A model generated the notes under the pieces. The model worked only from the letters and a program-made list of their open reading frames with translations. It did no database searches and had not been told where the DNA came from. Position numbers and translations under genes: made by a program. Positions 6,415 to 11,599 of a DNA stretch of 19,240 nt are shown piece by piece. The stretch is from an uncultured Mycoplasmatota bacterium (GTDB lineage: Bacteria > Bacillota_I > Bacilli_A > RF39 > UBA660), in assembly GCA_900556025.1 (NCBI GenBank), contig USNG01000029.1:1-19240 (forward strand), in the 5' to 3' direction. Within the stretch, counting starts at the first letter, position 1. Each line of letters begins with the position of its first letter.

Positions 6415-7776
6415 TTAATACCATAATTTAGTTAGTTTTCCATCTTCTTTATAATAACTATCCATTAACATTACATAGAAGTAACGATTAAATATAGTTT
6501 TCTTTGAATAAGGTTTAATAATTACAGCTACATCTGGTGGAGTCCATAAACTTTCTGCAACATAATAATATTCATCATCTTCACCAGCTATCATAGCTAT
6601 ATGGCCTCCGCTTAGTCCGCCTGAACTTAATAAATCTCCAACTTTAACTTTTCCTGACGCTACTACATCTGCATTAAATCTGATTCTTTTTCCGTAGTCT
6701 GTTAAATCTAAGTGTGAAGCAAGTCCAGCACCTATATCTCCAACATCCCATCCACCATTTAGCATTACCCAAGTTATAAAGCCACTACAGTCAAGCCCAT
6801 TAGGTCTATTTCCATGAGAAGGTCTACTATATAATTGACATCCCCATGTTTTAGGTCCAGCCATTTTCTTTTTAATATTTGTAAATCTTGATTCATCTAA
6901 ATATAAGCCTTTATGATAATATCTTCCTTCACCATCAATACCATTTGTACTAGCTCTTCCATTTTCAGAAAAATATCTAATTTTATATGGAAATTCTAAA
7001 GTTAAGAATCTTGCAGCTTCAACAGCACTGGCTCTTGTTTGATAACCAACTTCAGCAACTCTATCTTTAAGAATCTCATCTAGTAAATCATTTTCTTCTT
7101 CATTATATTTTTCGCATGGAAGATAAGGCTTTTTACTATTATATTTTTTAGGTCTTACAGTAATAAGATCTGTTACTACGATTTCTGTAGATGTTTTAAT
7201 TCCTTTATATTCTGCAGTTAAAGTAGTATTTCCAACTTTAAGACCAGTTATTTTTAAATCTTTATCTATAGAAGCTATTTTTTCATCGTTAATTGTGTAC
7301 TTTATATCTTCCTTATTAAAATATCCAACTGATTTAATATCAAGAGTAGGGGCATAAGTGCCTTTAACTGCTAAATATATTTTTTCCTTATTAAAACTCA
7401 TACTTAATATATTTCCTAGTTTTTTTGTATTACTAACTTTATATACTTCATTATTTTCATTTTTTAAATATATAGTATAAGATTTATTTTCATCTGCCTT
7501 GATATTACATTCACCATTTTTTGCTAAAATCCATTTATCTGTTGTTTCAATATTATTTGTTTCAGCACAATAAATTTTATCATGTTTTAATTTATTTTCA
7601 TTAAGTTTAAATTTTATATTTAATACCCCATCGTTAGTTATTTTAACTGTTGCTTCTTTTATTGAAGGGTAAGCGTTATTTCTATATATTTTTATTAAAG
7701 CAAAATAAGTTACACTAGATGTAACTGCTAATATTGAAATTGTACTTAATATCTTCTTAACTAACTTACTATTCAT
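6415..7776 (-). CDS. Membrane-anchored NlpC/P60-type cysteine peptidase (paralogue 2), probably leaderless
   Basis: A 453-residue protein with the same plan as its downstream neighbour: short basic N-terminus, one hydrophobic anchor (about 6-25), two small beta-rich extracellular segments, a Big2-like Ig domain ending in GLKVGNTTLTAEYKG...EIVVTD, then the catalytic domain with Cys330 (LDCSGFITW) and His392 (GGHIAMIAG). The two proteins align over almost their whole length (for example R-A-x-A-V/I-E-A-A-R-F-L-T-L-E-F-P-Y), so they arose by tandem duplication. The start is ATG 7776: a longer frame to 7878 exists, but it is the antisense-overlapping shadow of another gene. No ribosome-binding site precedes 7776, and a TTGAAT-N17-TACTAT promoter ends 6 bases before it, so the mRNA probably begins at or next to the ATG. 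The stop is one base before the next start, so the pair is an operon. Confidence 0.8.
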   Translation of the reverse strand: MNSKLVKKILSTISILAVTSSVTYFALIKIYRNNAYPSIKEATVKITNDGVLNIKFKLNENKLKHDKIYCAETNNIETTDKWILAKNGECNIKADENKSYTIYLKNENNEVYKVSNTKKLGNILSMSFNKEKIYLAVKGTYAPTLDIKSVGYFNKEDIKYTINDEKIASIDKDLKITGLKVGNTTLTAEYKGIKTSTEIVVTDLITVRPKKYNSKKPYLPCEKYNEEENDLLDEILKDRVAEVGYQTRASAVEAARFLTLEFPYKIRYFSENGRASTNGIDGEGRYYHKGLYLDESRFTNIKKKMAGPKTWGCQLYSRPSHGNRPNGLDCSGFITWVMLNGGWDVGDIGAGLASHLDLTDYGKRIRFNADVVASGKVKVGDLLSSGGLSGGHIAMIAGEDDEYYYVAESLWTPPDVAVIIKPYSKKTIFNRYFYVMLMDSYYKEDGKLTKLWY

Positions 7777-7782
7777 ATTTTT

Positions 7783-7811
7783 ATAGTAACATAAAATAAA
7801 AGGATATTCAA
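7783..7811 (-). promoter_or_regulatory. Promoter of the NlpC/P60 pair, overlapping a terminator hairpin
   Basis: On the minus strand, TTGAAT (7811-7806), a 17-bp spacer, and TACTAT (7788-7783), preceded by TG two bases earlier. The -35 lies in the loop and 3' arm of the terminator at 7798-7824. Transcription should start about 7776, the A of the start codon. Confidence 0.6.
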
Positions 7812-7824
7812 CGAATATCCTTTT
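7798..7824 (-). terminator. Intrinsic terminator of the 39-residue miniprotein gene
   Basis: A perfect 12-bp stem (AAAAGGATATTC, 7798-7809; GAATATCCTTTT, 7813-7824) with a 3-nt loop, one base after the TAG stop at 7826-7828. On the minus strand it continues as CCTTTTATTTTATG, a good T-tract. This dedicated terminator is strong evidence that the small gene is transcribed on its own. Confidence 0.8.
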
Positions 7825-7825
7825 A

Positions 7826-7945
7826 CTATTTACATCTTGATGATGCATTGCTTTTACATCTAGAGTTGCTTCTAGCATTTGATTTGCTTCTAGAATTAGC
7901 TCTTGCTCTAGAATTCATTCTTGCATTGCTTCTAGCATTTGCCAT
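7826..7945 (-). CDS. 39-residue Arg/Ser/Asn/Ala-repeat basic miniprotein (unrecognised)
   Basis: A small gene of 39 codons. The protein begins MANARSNARMNSRARANSRS and ends SNSRCKSNASSRCK. Composition: 10 Ser, 8 Arg, 7 Asn, 7 Ala, 3 Lys, 2 Met, 2 Cys; no acidic, aromatic or large aliphatic residues; net charge about +11. Two imperfect 20-residue units share NARSN at residues 3-7 and 23-27; both Cys are followed by Lys in the second unit. Evidence for a real gene: GGTGGTGAT four bases before the ATG (close to the ideal anti-16S match GGAGGTGAT), a TAG stop, and a perfect 12-bp terminator one base later. It is divergent from the ZIP gene and upstream of the NlpC/P60 pair. The makeup suggests nucleic-acid, nucleoid or polyanion (teichoic acid) binding, or a protamine-like or antimicrobial peptide; this is inference only. 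I do not recognise a named family. Confidence 0.7.
   Translation of the reverse strand: MANARSNARMNSRARANSRSKSNARSNSRCKSNASSRCK
7866..7941. repeat. Exact 16-bp direct repeat, 60 bp apart, within the miniprotein gene
   Basis: TTGCTTCTAGCATTTG occurs at 7866-7881 and 7926-7941 on the plus strand, exactly 60 bp (20 codons) apart. Degenerate copies (GCTTCTAGAATT, GCTCTAGAATT) lie between. The repeat encodes the repeated NARSN segments and suggests growth by internal tandem duplication. Confidence 0.85.
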
Positions 7946-8006
7946 TTTTATCACCACCCAGTATTATTATGGTAATAATTTTAATATTAATGTATATATT
8001 TTTAAT

Positions 8007-8756
8007 ATGAAAATGGAAATAATTGGTCCTATAATATTATCATTAATAGCTGGGTTATCTACTGTACTTGGTAGTTTTTTAGTATTTATTAAAACTAAAA
8101 AAGTTAATGAGATGATTGTATTTTGTTTATCTTTTTCAATGACAATTATGATGATTATTTCTATTTTTGAATTAATTCCTGAATCATTTATAGATTTAAC
8201 TAATAATTATGGATTTATTCTTGGAACTATTATATCAATACTAGTATTTTTATTTGGATATTTATCTATAAGTAGAATTAATTCATTAATAAATGCTAAA
8301 AAAGAATCATCAAATTTATATAAAATTGGTATTTTGAGTATGATATCTTTAATGATACATAATTTTCCAGAAGGAATTATTGTATTTATTTCTGCTTATA
8401 CAAATATCAAGATTGGTATTAAAATGTGTATTGCAATTATACTTCATAATATACCAGAGGGAATAGCTATTAGTATACCTTTATATTATAGTGGCAAAGG
8501 ACGAAAAAATGCGATTAAATATACATTAATATCAGGACTTGCTGAGCCTATCGGAGCAGTACTTTCATACATATTTTTAAAAGATTATATTAATGATACA
8601 ATGCTTTCATTTATACTTATGTTTACTGGTGGATTAATGGTGGGGCTTTCAATTAGTGAAATATTAAAGGAAGTCATTAAATATAAAAAGAATGATTACT
8701 TATTTGTTGGTGTTATTTGTGCTTGCTTTCTTTCTTTAATTCTTATTTTTATATAA
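8007..8756 (+). CDS. ZIP-family divalent metal transporter (ZupT-like)
   Basis: A 249-residue membrane protein with about seven to eight hydrophobic segments. The paired ZIP metal-site motifs are present: MIHNFPEGIIVF and ILHNIPEGIAISIP, matching the HNxPEG pattern of TM4 and TM5 in bacterial ZIP proteins, followed by the GLAEPIGA segment of TM6. The family imports Zn, Fe or Mn into the cytoplasm by facilitated diffusion. The start is ATG 8007 (MKMEIIGPIILSLIAG) or 8013. The frame stays open to 7848, but that extension is only the antisense image of the miniprotein gene, and its poly-Leu translation has no family resemblance. No Shine-Dalgarno is visible before 8007, and a TATATT lies 6 bases upstream, so it may be leaderless. 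It complements the Mn-efflux pair about 3 kb upstream. Confidence 0.85.
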   Translation: MKMEIIGPIILSLIAGLSTVLGSFLVFIKTKKVNEMIVFCLSFSMTIMMIISIFELIPESFIDLTNNYGFILGTIISILVFLFGYLSISRINSLINAKKESSNLYKIGILSMISLMIHNFPEGIIVFISAYTNIKIGIKMCIAIILHNIPEGIAISIPLYYSGKGRKNAIKYTLISGLAEPIGAVLSYIFLKDYINDTMLSFILMFTGGLMVGLSISEILKEVIKYKKNDYLFVGVICACFLSLILIFI

Positions 8757-8781
8757 TTTTATTTACTGAATTATTTACTGA

Positions 8782-8790
8782 TGGTATAAT
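8782..8790 (+). promoter_or_regulatory. Extended -10 promoter for the sigma-like gene
   Basis: TGGTATAAT (TGnTATAAT). It overlaps by three bases the terminator hairpin after the ZIP gene, so transcription would begin in that hairpin's loop near 8797. A GAGGT ribosome-binding site follows at 8828-8832. Confidence 0.55.
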
Positions 8791-8819
8791 ATATCTTAAT
8801 TATTTAGATATATTTTTTA
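8788..8819 (+). terminator. Intrinsic terminator after the ZIP gene
   Basis: 9-bp stem (AATATATCT, 8788-8796; AGATATATT, 8806-8814), a 9-nt loop, then TTTTTAT. AT-rich but with a clear T-tract, 32 bases after the ZIP stop codon. Confidence 0.65.
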
Positions 8820-8835
8820 TTTATATTGAGGTATT

Positions 8836-8913
8836 ATGGATTTGAATTTAAAAAGAATTAAACAATTATCTTCTTTCCACTATGATATTTTTAATGAAAA
8901 GACATGGTGGTGA
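8836..8913 (+). pseudogene. 25-codon 5' reading frame, probably the displaced N-terminus of the sigma-like gene
   Basis: ATG 8836 has GAGGT 3-4 bases upstream and an extended -10 promoter, yet its frame (MDLNLKRIKQLSSFHYDIF...) stops at TGA 8911-8913. The downstream protein frame starts at 8882 with no ribosome-binding site. Removing one T from the T5 run at 8888-8892 fuses them into a continuous protein (...FHYDI-LMKRHGGDLENP...). This could be a true frameshift mutation, a sequencing or assembly error, or a short leader with coupled translation of the next frame. Confidence 0.5.
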
Positions 8914-9454
8914 TTTAGAAAATCCTACATTTAGTGAATTAAATAAAAAAGAAATGAATCTATATTATGCTGTAATTATACCTAAACTTAAAAAAATTTT
9001 ATTATATTCTAATGTTAAAGAAGTAGGGGAAGAAACTACTGAAGATAATATTAAAGATAATGATGCCGTTATTGAACCAAGTGTTTCTTTACCAGAAGTT
9101 GAAAATCAAGAAAGCAGAGTAGAGGAAAGCAAAACATTTTCTAAAGAAGAATATTCTAACATCCTTAAATTATTTAGAACCCCTACTTTTGAACAAATGC
9201 TAAAAACACTATCTATTAAAGAAGCTATAATTATATCTTTAAAACTTGGTTACGTTGATGATAAATATTTTTCTACAGAATCAATTGCACAATTTTTAGG
9301 AATTGATAATCAAGAAGTTATTGAAACTACTAAAAAAGTTTTGATGTTATATAGAGATAATATAAATAGCTTTATTGATACTGCTATTAATGCTGTTTCA
9401 AATGATAATAAATTAATTATGAATAAAAATAATGTATCCCCCCTTTTCTATTAA
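8882..9454 (+). CDS. Sigma-70 region-4-like helix-turn-helix protein, possibly N-terminally frameshifted
   Basis: A 190-residue frame. Residues about 1-45 (KRHGGDLENPTFSELNKKEMNLYYAVIIPKLKK) look helical and unrecognised; about 45-90 are an acidic linker (EETTEDNIKDNDAVIEPS...). Residues about 108-170 (LKTLSIKEAIIISLKLGYVDDKYFSTESIAQFLGIDNQEVIETTKKVLMLYRDNI) follow the region-4 pattern: a Leu-spaced helix, the LKLGY core, then STESIAQFLGIDNQEVIETT as helix-turn-helix. It lacks region 2, so it is unlikely to be a full sigma factor; a DNA-binding regulator or RNA-polymerase-associated protein is more likely. The first ATG here has no Shine-Dalgarno; the well-placed one belongs to ATG 8836 in another frame, so the true N-terminus is probably the 8836 start followed by a frameshift. 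The 3' end runs into a GC-rich terminator. Confidence 0.55.
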   Translation: MIFLMKRHGGDLENPTFSELNKKEMNLYYAVIIPKLKKILLYSNVKEVGEETTEDNIKDNDAVIEPSVSLPEVENQESRVEESKTFSKEEYSNILKLFRTPTFEQMLKTLSIKEAIIISLKLGYVDDKYFSTESIAQFLGIDNQEVIETTKKVLMLYRDNINSFIDTAINAVSNDNKLIMNKNNVSPLFY

Positions 9455-9480
9455 TTTTAAGTAGAGGAGGGGGGTTTATT
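9438..9480 (+). terminator. GC-capped intrinsic terminator at the end of the sigma-like gene
   Basis: A 13-bp stem: CCCCCCTTTTCTA (9438-9450) with TAGAGGAGGGGGG (9462-9474), six G-C pairs at the base and two U-G wobbles, an 11-nt loop, then TTTATTATTT. The coding sequence ends inside the loop (TAA 9452-9454). The C6/G6 block is the only such tract in an otherwise AT-rich window. Confidence 0.85.
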
Positions 9481-9482
9481 AT

Positions 9483-9511
9483 TTGATATAAAAATACTAT
9501 ATCTTTATAAT
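9483..9511 (+). promoter_or_regulatory. Orphan near-consensus promoter
   Basis: TTGATA (9483-9488), a 17-bp spacer, TATAAT (9506-9511). No open reading frame with a ribosome-binding site follows; the GAGGTG at 9531-9536 has no start codon at usable distance. It may drive a non-coding RNA ending near 9868. Confidence 0.5.
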
Positions 9512-9517
9512 TTAATT

Positions 9518-9868
9518 ATATTAGAAAAAAGAGGTGTTTCTAAAACGCATCGAGAAATGATTAAATGAATATTTATACATCTCGATTAAATTATATAATA
9601 TAGATTATTTTGAATTTAATTGATTTATTACCAATTATAATTAATAATGAATGAATATTATTTATTGGATGGTAAGTAGTATATAAATTAATTGTTTTTA
9701 GATTGCAAATAAATTTTATGTTATAAAATAAATTTTAATTATATAGATAATCATTAAACACATATAATTATATTAATATCGTTAAAATTAATCGTAATAT
9801 GAAATAGGTTATTGTTATATTAATTAAATGCAAAATAAAAGACTATATAAATGATATATAATCTTTTT
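9518..9868 (+). ncRNA. Candidate non-coding transcript (hypothetical)
   Basis: Bounded by a near-consensus promoter and a terminator-like hairpin with a T5 tail, and holding an ATCGAGA/TCTCGAT stem. There is no match to any RNA family I can recognise. It could equally be non-functional AT-rich spacer. Confidence 0.25.
9837..9868. terminator. Bidirectional terminator-like hairpin
   Basis: Arms AAAAGACTATATA (9837-9849) and TATATAATCTTTT (9855-9867) pair with a single mismatch around a 5-nt loop. T-tracts follow on both strands (TCTTTTT on plus; TCTTTTATTTTG on minus), so it can end both the candidate transcript and the HTH-regulator mRNA that comes from the right. Confidence 0.6.
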
Positions 9869-9882
9869 AAATATGTAGAAGT

Positions 9883-9914
9883 TAACATAACATATATTAT
9901 CGGAAGTTATGTTA
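9883..9914. repeat. 9-bp inverted repeat downstream of the HTH regulator
   Basis: TAACATAAC (9883-9891) and GTTATGTTA (9906-9914), perfect, around a 14-nt spacer. No T-tract follows on either strand, so it is not an obvious terminator. It could be a protein-binding site or a simple mRNA 3'-end hairpin. Confidence 0.5.
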
Positions 9915-9936
9915 TTCATAAAAATTAATCAATAAT

Positions 9937-10704
9937 TTATACTTTTCTTGATTGAATTTCAGCCATTCTATTTAATACTTCTGATGCATTATCTTTATTG
10001 ATTTCAGTGTATCCTAATTCTTTTAAAGCTTGAATTTTAACTGAATTTAATTGTTGAGTTCTAGATAATTTTTCTTCTTTGTCATTTTCAATTTCTTGAA
10101 CAAATCTAGCATGTGATTCAGCTAATTTAGATTTAGATGCACCACCATTGTTATATAGATTAAATGCTGTAAATATAATACTCTCTAATATAAATTGTCT
10201 TGTCTCATTAAATTTAAATTCCATTGGATTAGTAAATCCAGTTTTTTTAGATAAATATGCAAATATATATTTAATCTCTGGTACATTATCTAATGATTGT
10301 AAAACATGATATAAATATAAGAATGTAAAATATGTATCCTTTGTTTTTTCTTCAGTAAATTTTTCTTTGATTAAGAATACTAAATCATTCAATAACTCCT
10401 GCTCTTCCCTAGTTAGATTTTTATAATTGAAGGCTTGACTATTCATATCTCTTACATTTTGATTTAATCTAGCTTCTACGTTTTCTAAGTATTCACTAGT
10501 AACCTTAATATTTTTGATAGCCTTATCACTACCCTCTTCTATATCTAATAATTTTAATAATAATATTCTTTTTTCTTGAGGCCATTTACTAAGAGAATCT
10601 AATTCTAAATAATTATATATCATTTGTCTAGATACGCCTAAATATTTAGCTAATTTTACCTTAGAAATACCTATTTCACTTAATAATTCATTTAATTCTT
10701 TCAT
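9937..10704 (-). CDS. XRE/Cro-like helix-turn-helix regulator with a helical C-terminal domain
   Basis: A 255-residue protein. Residues about 1-50 contain an HTH of the Cro/phage-repressor type: ELLSEIGISKVKLAKYLGVSRQMIYNYLE, with VKLAKYLGVSRQMIYNYL as the two helices. The rest (about 85-255) is a helical region (LTREEQELLNDLVFLIKEKF..., FTFLYLYHVLQSL...) that I do not recognise; it carries no obvious catalytic residues and may be a dimerisation or ligand domain. I chose ATG 10704 because TAGGAGA lies 6-8 bases upstream; the frame extends to a start at 10731, but that would overlap the operator. The promoter has TTGACA and a perfect 12-bp palindrome over the -10, which suggests autoregulation. 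It lies next to a membrane protein and a DNA methyltransferase, a setting seen in accessory islands. Confidence 0.75.
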   Translation of the reverse strand: MKELNELLSEIGISKVKLAKYLGVSRQMIYNYLELDSLSKWPQEKRILLLKLLDIEEGSDKAIKNIKVTSEYLENVEARLNQNVRDMNSQAFNYKNLTREEQELLNDLVFLIKEKFTEEKTKDTYFTFLYLYHVLQSLDNVPEIKYIFAYLSKKTGFTNPMEFKFNETRQFILESIIFTAFNLYNNGGASKSKLAESHARFVQEIENDKEEKLSRTQQLNSVKIQALKELGYTEINKDNASEVLNRMAEIQSRKV

Positions 10705-10730
10705 AAAATCTCTCCTATCTATTATGTACA

Positions 10731-10742
10731 ATACAATTGTAT
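10731..10742. promoter_or_regulatory. Palindromic operator ATACAATTGTAT over the regulator's -10
   Basis: A perfect 12-bp palindrome covering the -10 region of the HTH gene (minus strand). This is the expected place for a dimeric HTH repressor to bind and block its own promoter. Confidence 0.55.
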
Positions 10743-10765
10743 AACACTTTACACTTGGTTGTCAA
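10736..10765 (-). promoter_or_regulatory. Promoter of the HTH regulator
   Basis: A consensus -35 TTGACA (10765-10760) with TACAAT (10741-10736) 18 bases downstream, or TATACA with a 16-base spacer. It is the only perfect TTGACA I noticed in the window, and its -10 is inside the 12-bp palindrome, so it should be a strong but repressible promoter. Confidence 0.65.
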
Positions 10766-10798
10766 TAGTTTGAAATTAAATATTTGTGATTAAATTAA

Positions 10799-11494
10799 TT
10801 ATAAGTTGTTATTTTTCTTCTTTTTAACTTTACTTTCAATTATATATTCGTTCAAAATTTCTGAAAATATTTCATCTAATGACTCATATATATTTTGTTT
10901 TTCATTTAATCCATTATTTAAACATAAAACTGATTTCTTAAATTTATATACCATTTTATAGATTAATAATATTGATGCAATAATTAATATAGTATATATA
11001 ATATTAATTTTAATGTTGCTAAAAATTATGGCAATCAATGAAATAATAATAGTTAATATAGTAAGATAATTGTCAATTTTGTTATTATGCTTTTCTCTAT
11101 AATAATCTATAATATTTTTTATCATTTCTATATTATAAAATTTTCTTTTTTTAAGATATCTTTTCATTAATAGTCTGTCATATGTTTTATTATCATCTAT
11201 GATAGTTGGTTTTTTATTTTCTTTTGTTTTCTTAAGTATACTTGGTAGTTTATAATATGCATTAAATTTTTTGTTGAAATCTTTACAAATAAGTTTTATT
11301 GCTATATAAGTTGCTAGAGCAGTAAACGATAGTGATATTATACAAACTAGAATTTTATTTTGCATAAATATAAGCAAACATATAAAATTAATTATTGCAA
11401 TTCCAAAACATATGATAGTCCATTTTCTAAGTATAATTTCTGCTATTATATTTCTACTGTTCTTTTTATAATAATTTTCTATTTCTTCAAACAT
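10799..11494 (-). CDS. Hypothetical four-transmembrane protein
   Basis: A 231-residue protein, family not recognised. Seen: a charged N-terminus (1-24), two hydrophobic segments (about 26-45 and 47-68), a long basic cytoplasmic loop (about 70-140, with LKKTKENKKP and MKRYLKKRKFYN), two more hydrophobic segments (about 142-160 and 162-182), and a charged C-terminal tail ending KKKKNNNL. The two-hairpin layout with a large intracellular loop is compatible with membrane effectors or sensor proteins of accessory islands, but there is no diagnostic motif and I assign no function. The start has AAAAAAGGAGG 7 bases upstream. A promoter (TAGACA-N17-TATCAT) lies at 11518-11546, divergent from the methyltransferase promoter. 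It is followed by the HTH regulator on the same strand, which has its own promoter. Confidence 0.75.
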   Translation of the reverse strand: MFEEIENYYKKNSRNIIAEIILRKWTIICFGIAIINFICLLIFMQNKILVCIISLSFTALATYIAIKLICKDFNKKFNAYYKLPSILKKTKENKKPTIIDDNKTYDRLLMKRYLKKRKFYNIEMIKNIIDYYREKHNNKIDNYLTILTIIISLIAIIFSNIKINIIYTILIIASILLIYKMVYKFKKSVLCLNNGLNEKQNIYESLDEIFSEILNEYIIESKVKKKKNNNL

Positions 11495-11517
11495 TTTGGC
11501 CTCCTTTTTTGTTTTAT

Positions 11518-11546
11518 ATGATACTATATAATTACTTTATTGTCTA
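11518..11546 (-). promoter_or_regulatory. Promoter of the four-TM gene
   Basis: Minus strand: TAGACA (11546-11541), 17-bp spacer, TATCAT (11523-11518), about 24 bases before the start codon. Divergent from the methyltransferase promoter, with only 8 bases between the two -35 elements. Confidence 0.45.
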
Positions 11547-11554
11547 TTATATGA

Positions 11555-11583
11555 TTGAGTAAAAATATAAAATAAGATACAAT
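11555..11583 (+). promoter_or_regulatory. Promoter of the DNA methyltransferase gene
   Basis: TTGAGT (11555-11560), 17-bp spacer, TACAAT (11578-11583), 16 bases before the ATG; GAGGTG lies in between. Confidence 0.6.
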
Positions 11584-11599
11584 ATTGTTGAGGTGTGAT

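Larger units (their letters stand above)
9475..9936. other. Gene-poor AT-rich stretch with an orphan promoter and inverted repeats
   Basis: About 460 bases with no coding frame of credible length or ribosome-binding site. It contains a good promoter (9483-9511), an inverted repeat ATCGAGA/TCTCGAT (9549-9555, 9580-9586), a terminator-like hairpin (9837-9868) and a 9-bp inverted repeat (9883-9914). The sequence between about 9590 and 9836 shows nothing else I can name. Confidence 0.6.

Noticed and set aside
7777..7878. 34-residue N-terminal extension of the second NlpC/P60 protein
   Set aside because: It overlaps the miniprotein gene in another frame and runs through its terminator; the normal basic-plus-TM N-terminus begins at 7776.
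7848..8006. N-terminal extension of the ZIP transporter (poly-Leu/Ala frame)
   Set aside because: It is the exact antisense of the 39-residue Arg/Ser miniprotein gene, has no ZIP similarity and precedes a natural start at 8007.
9880..9915. lox-like or dif-like recombination site at the TAACATAAC inverted repeat
   Set aside because: Slight resemblance to loxP arms only; the spacer and arm lengths do not match, and there is no recombinase gene in the window.
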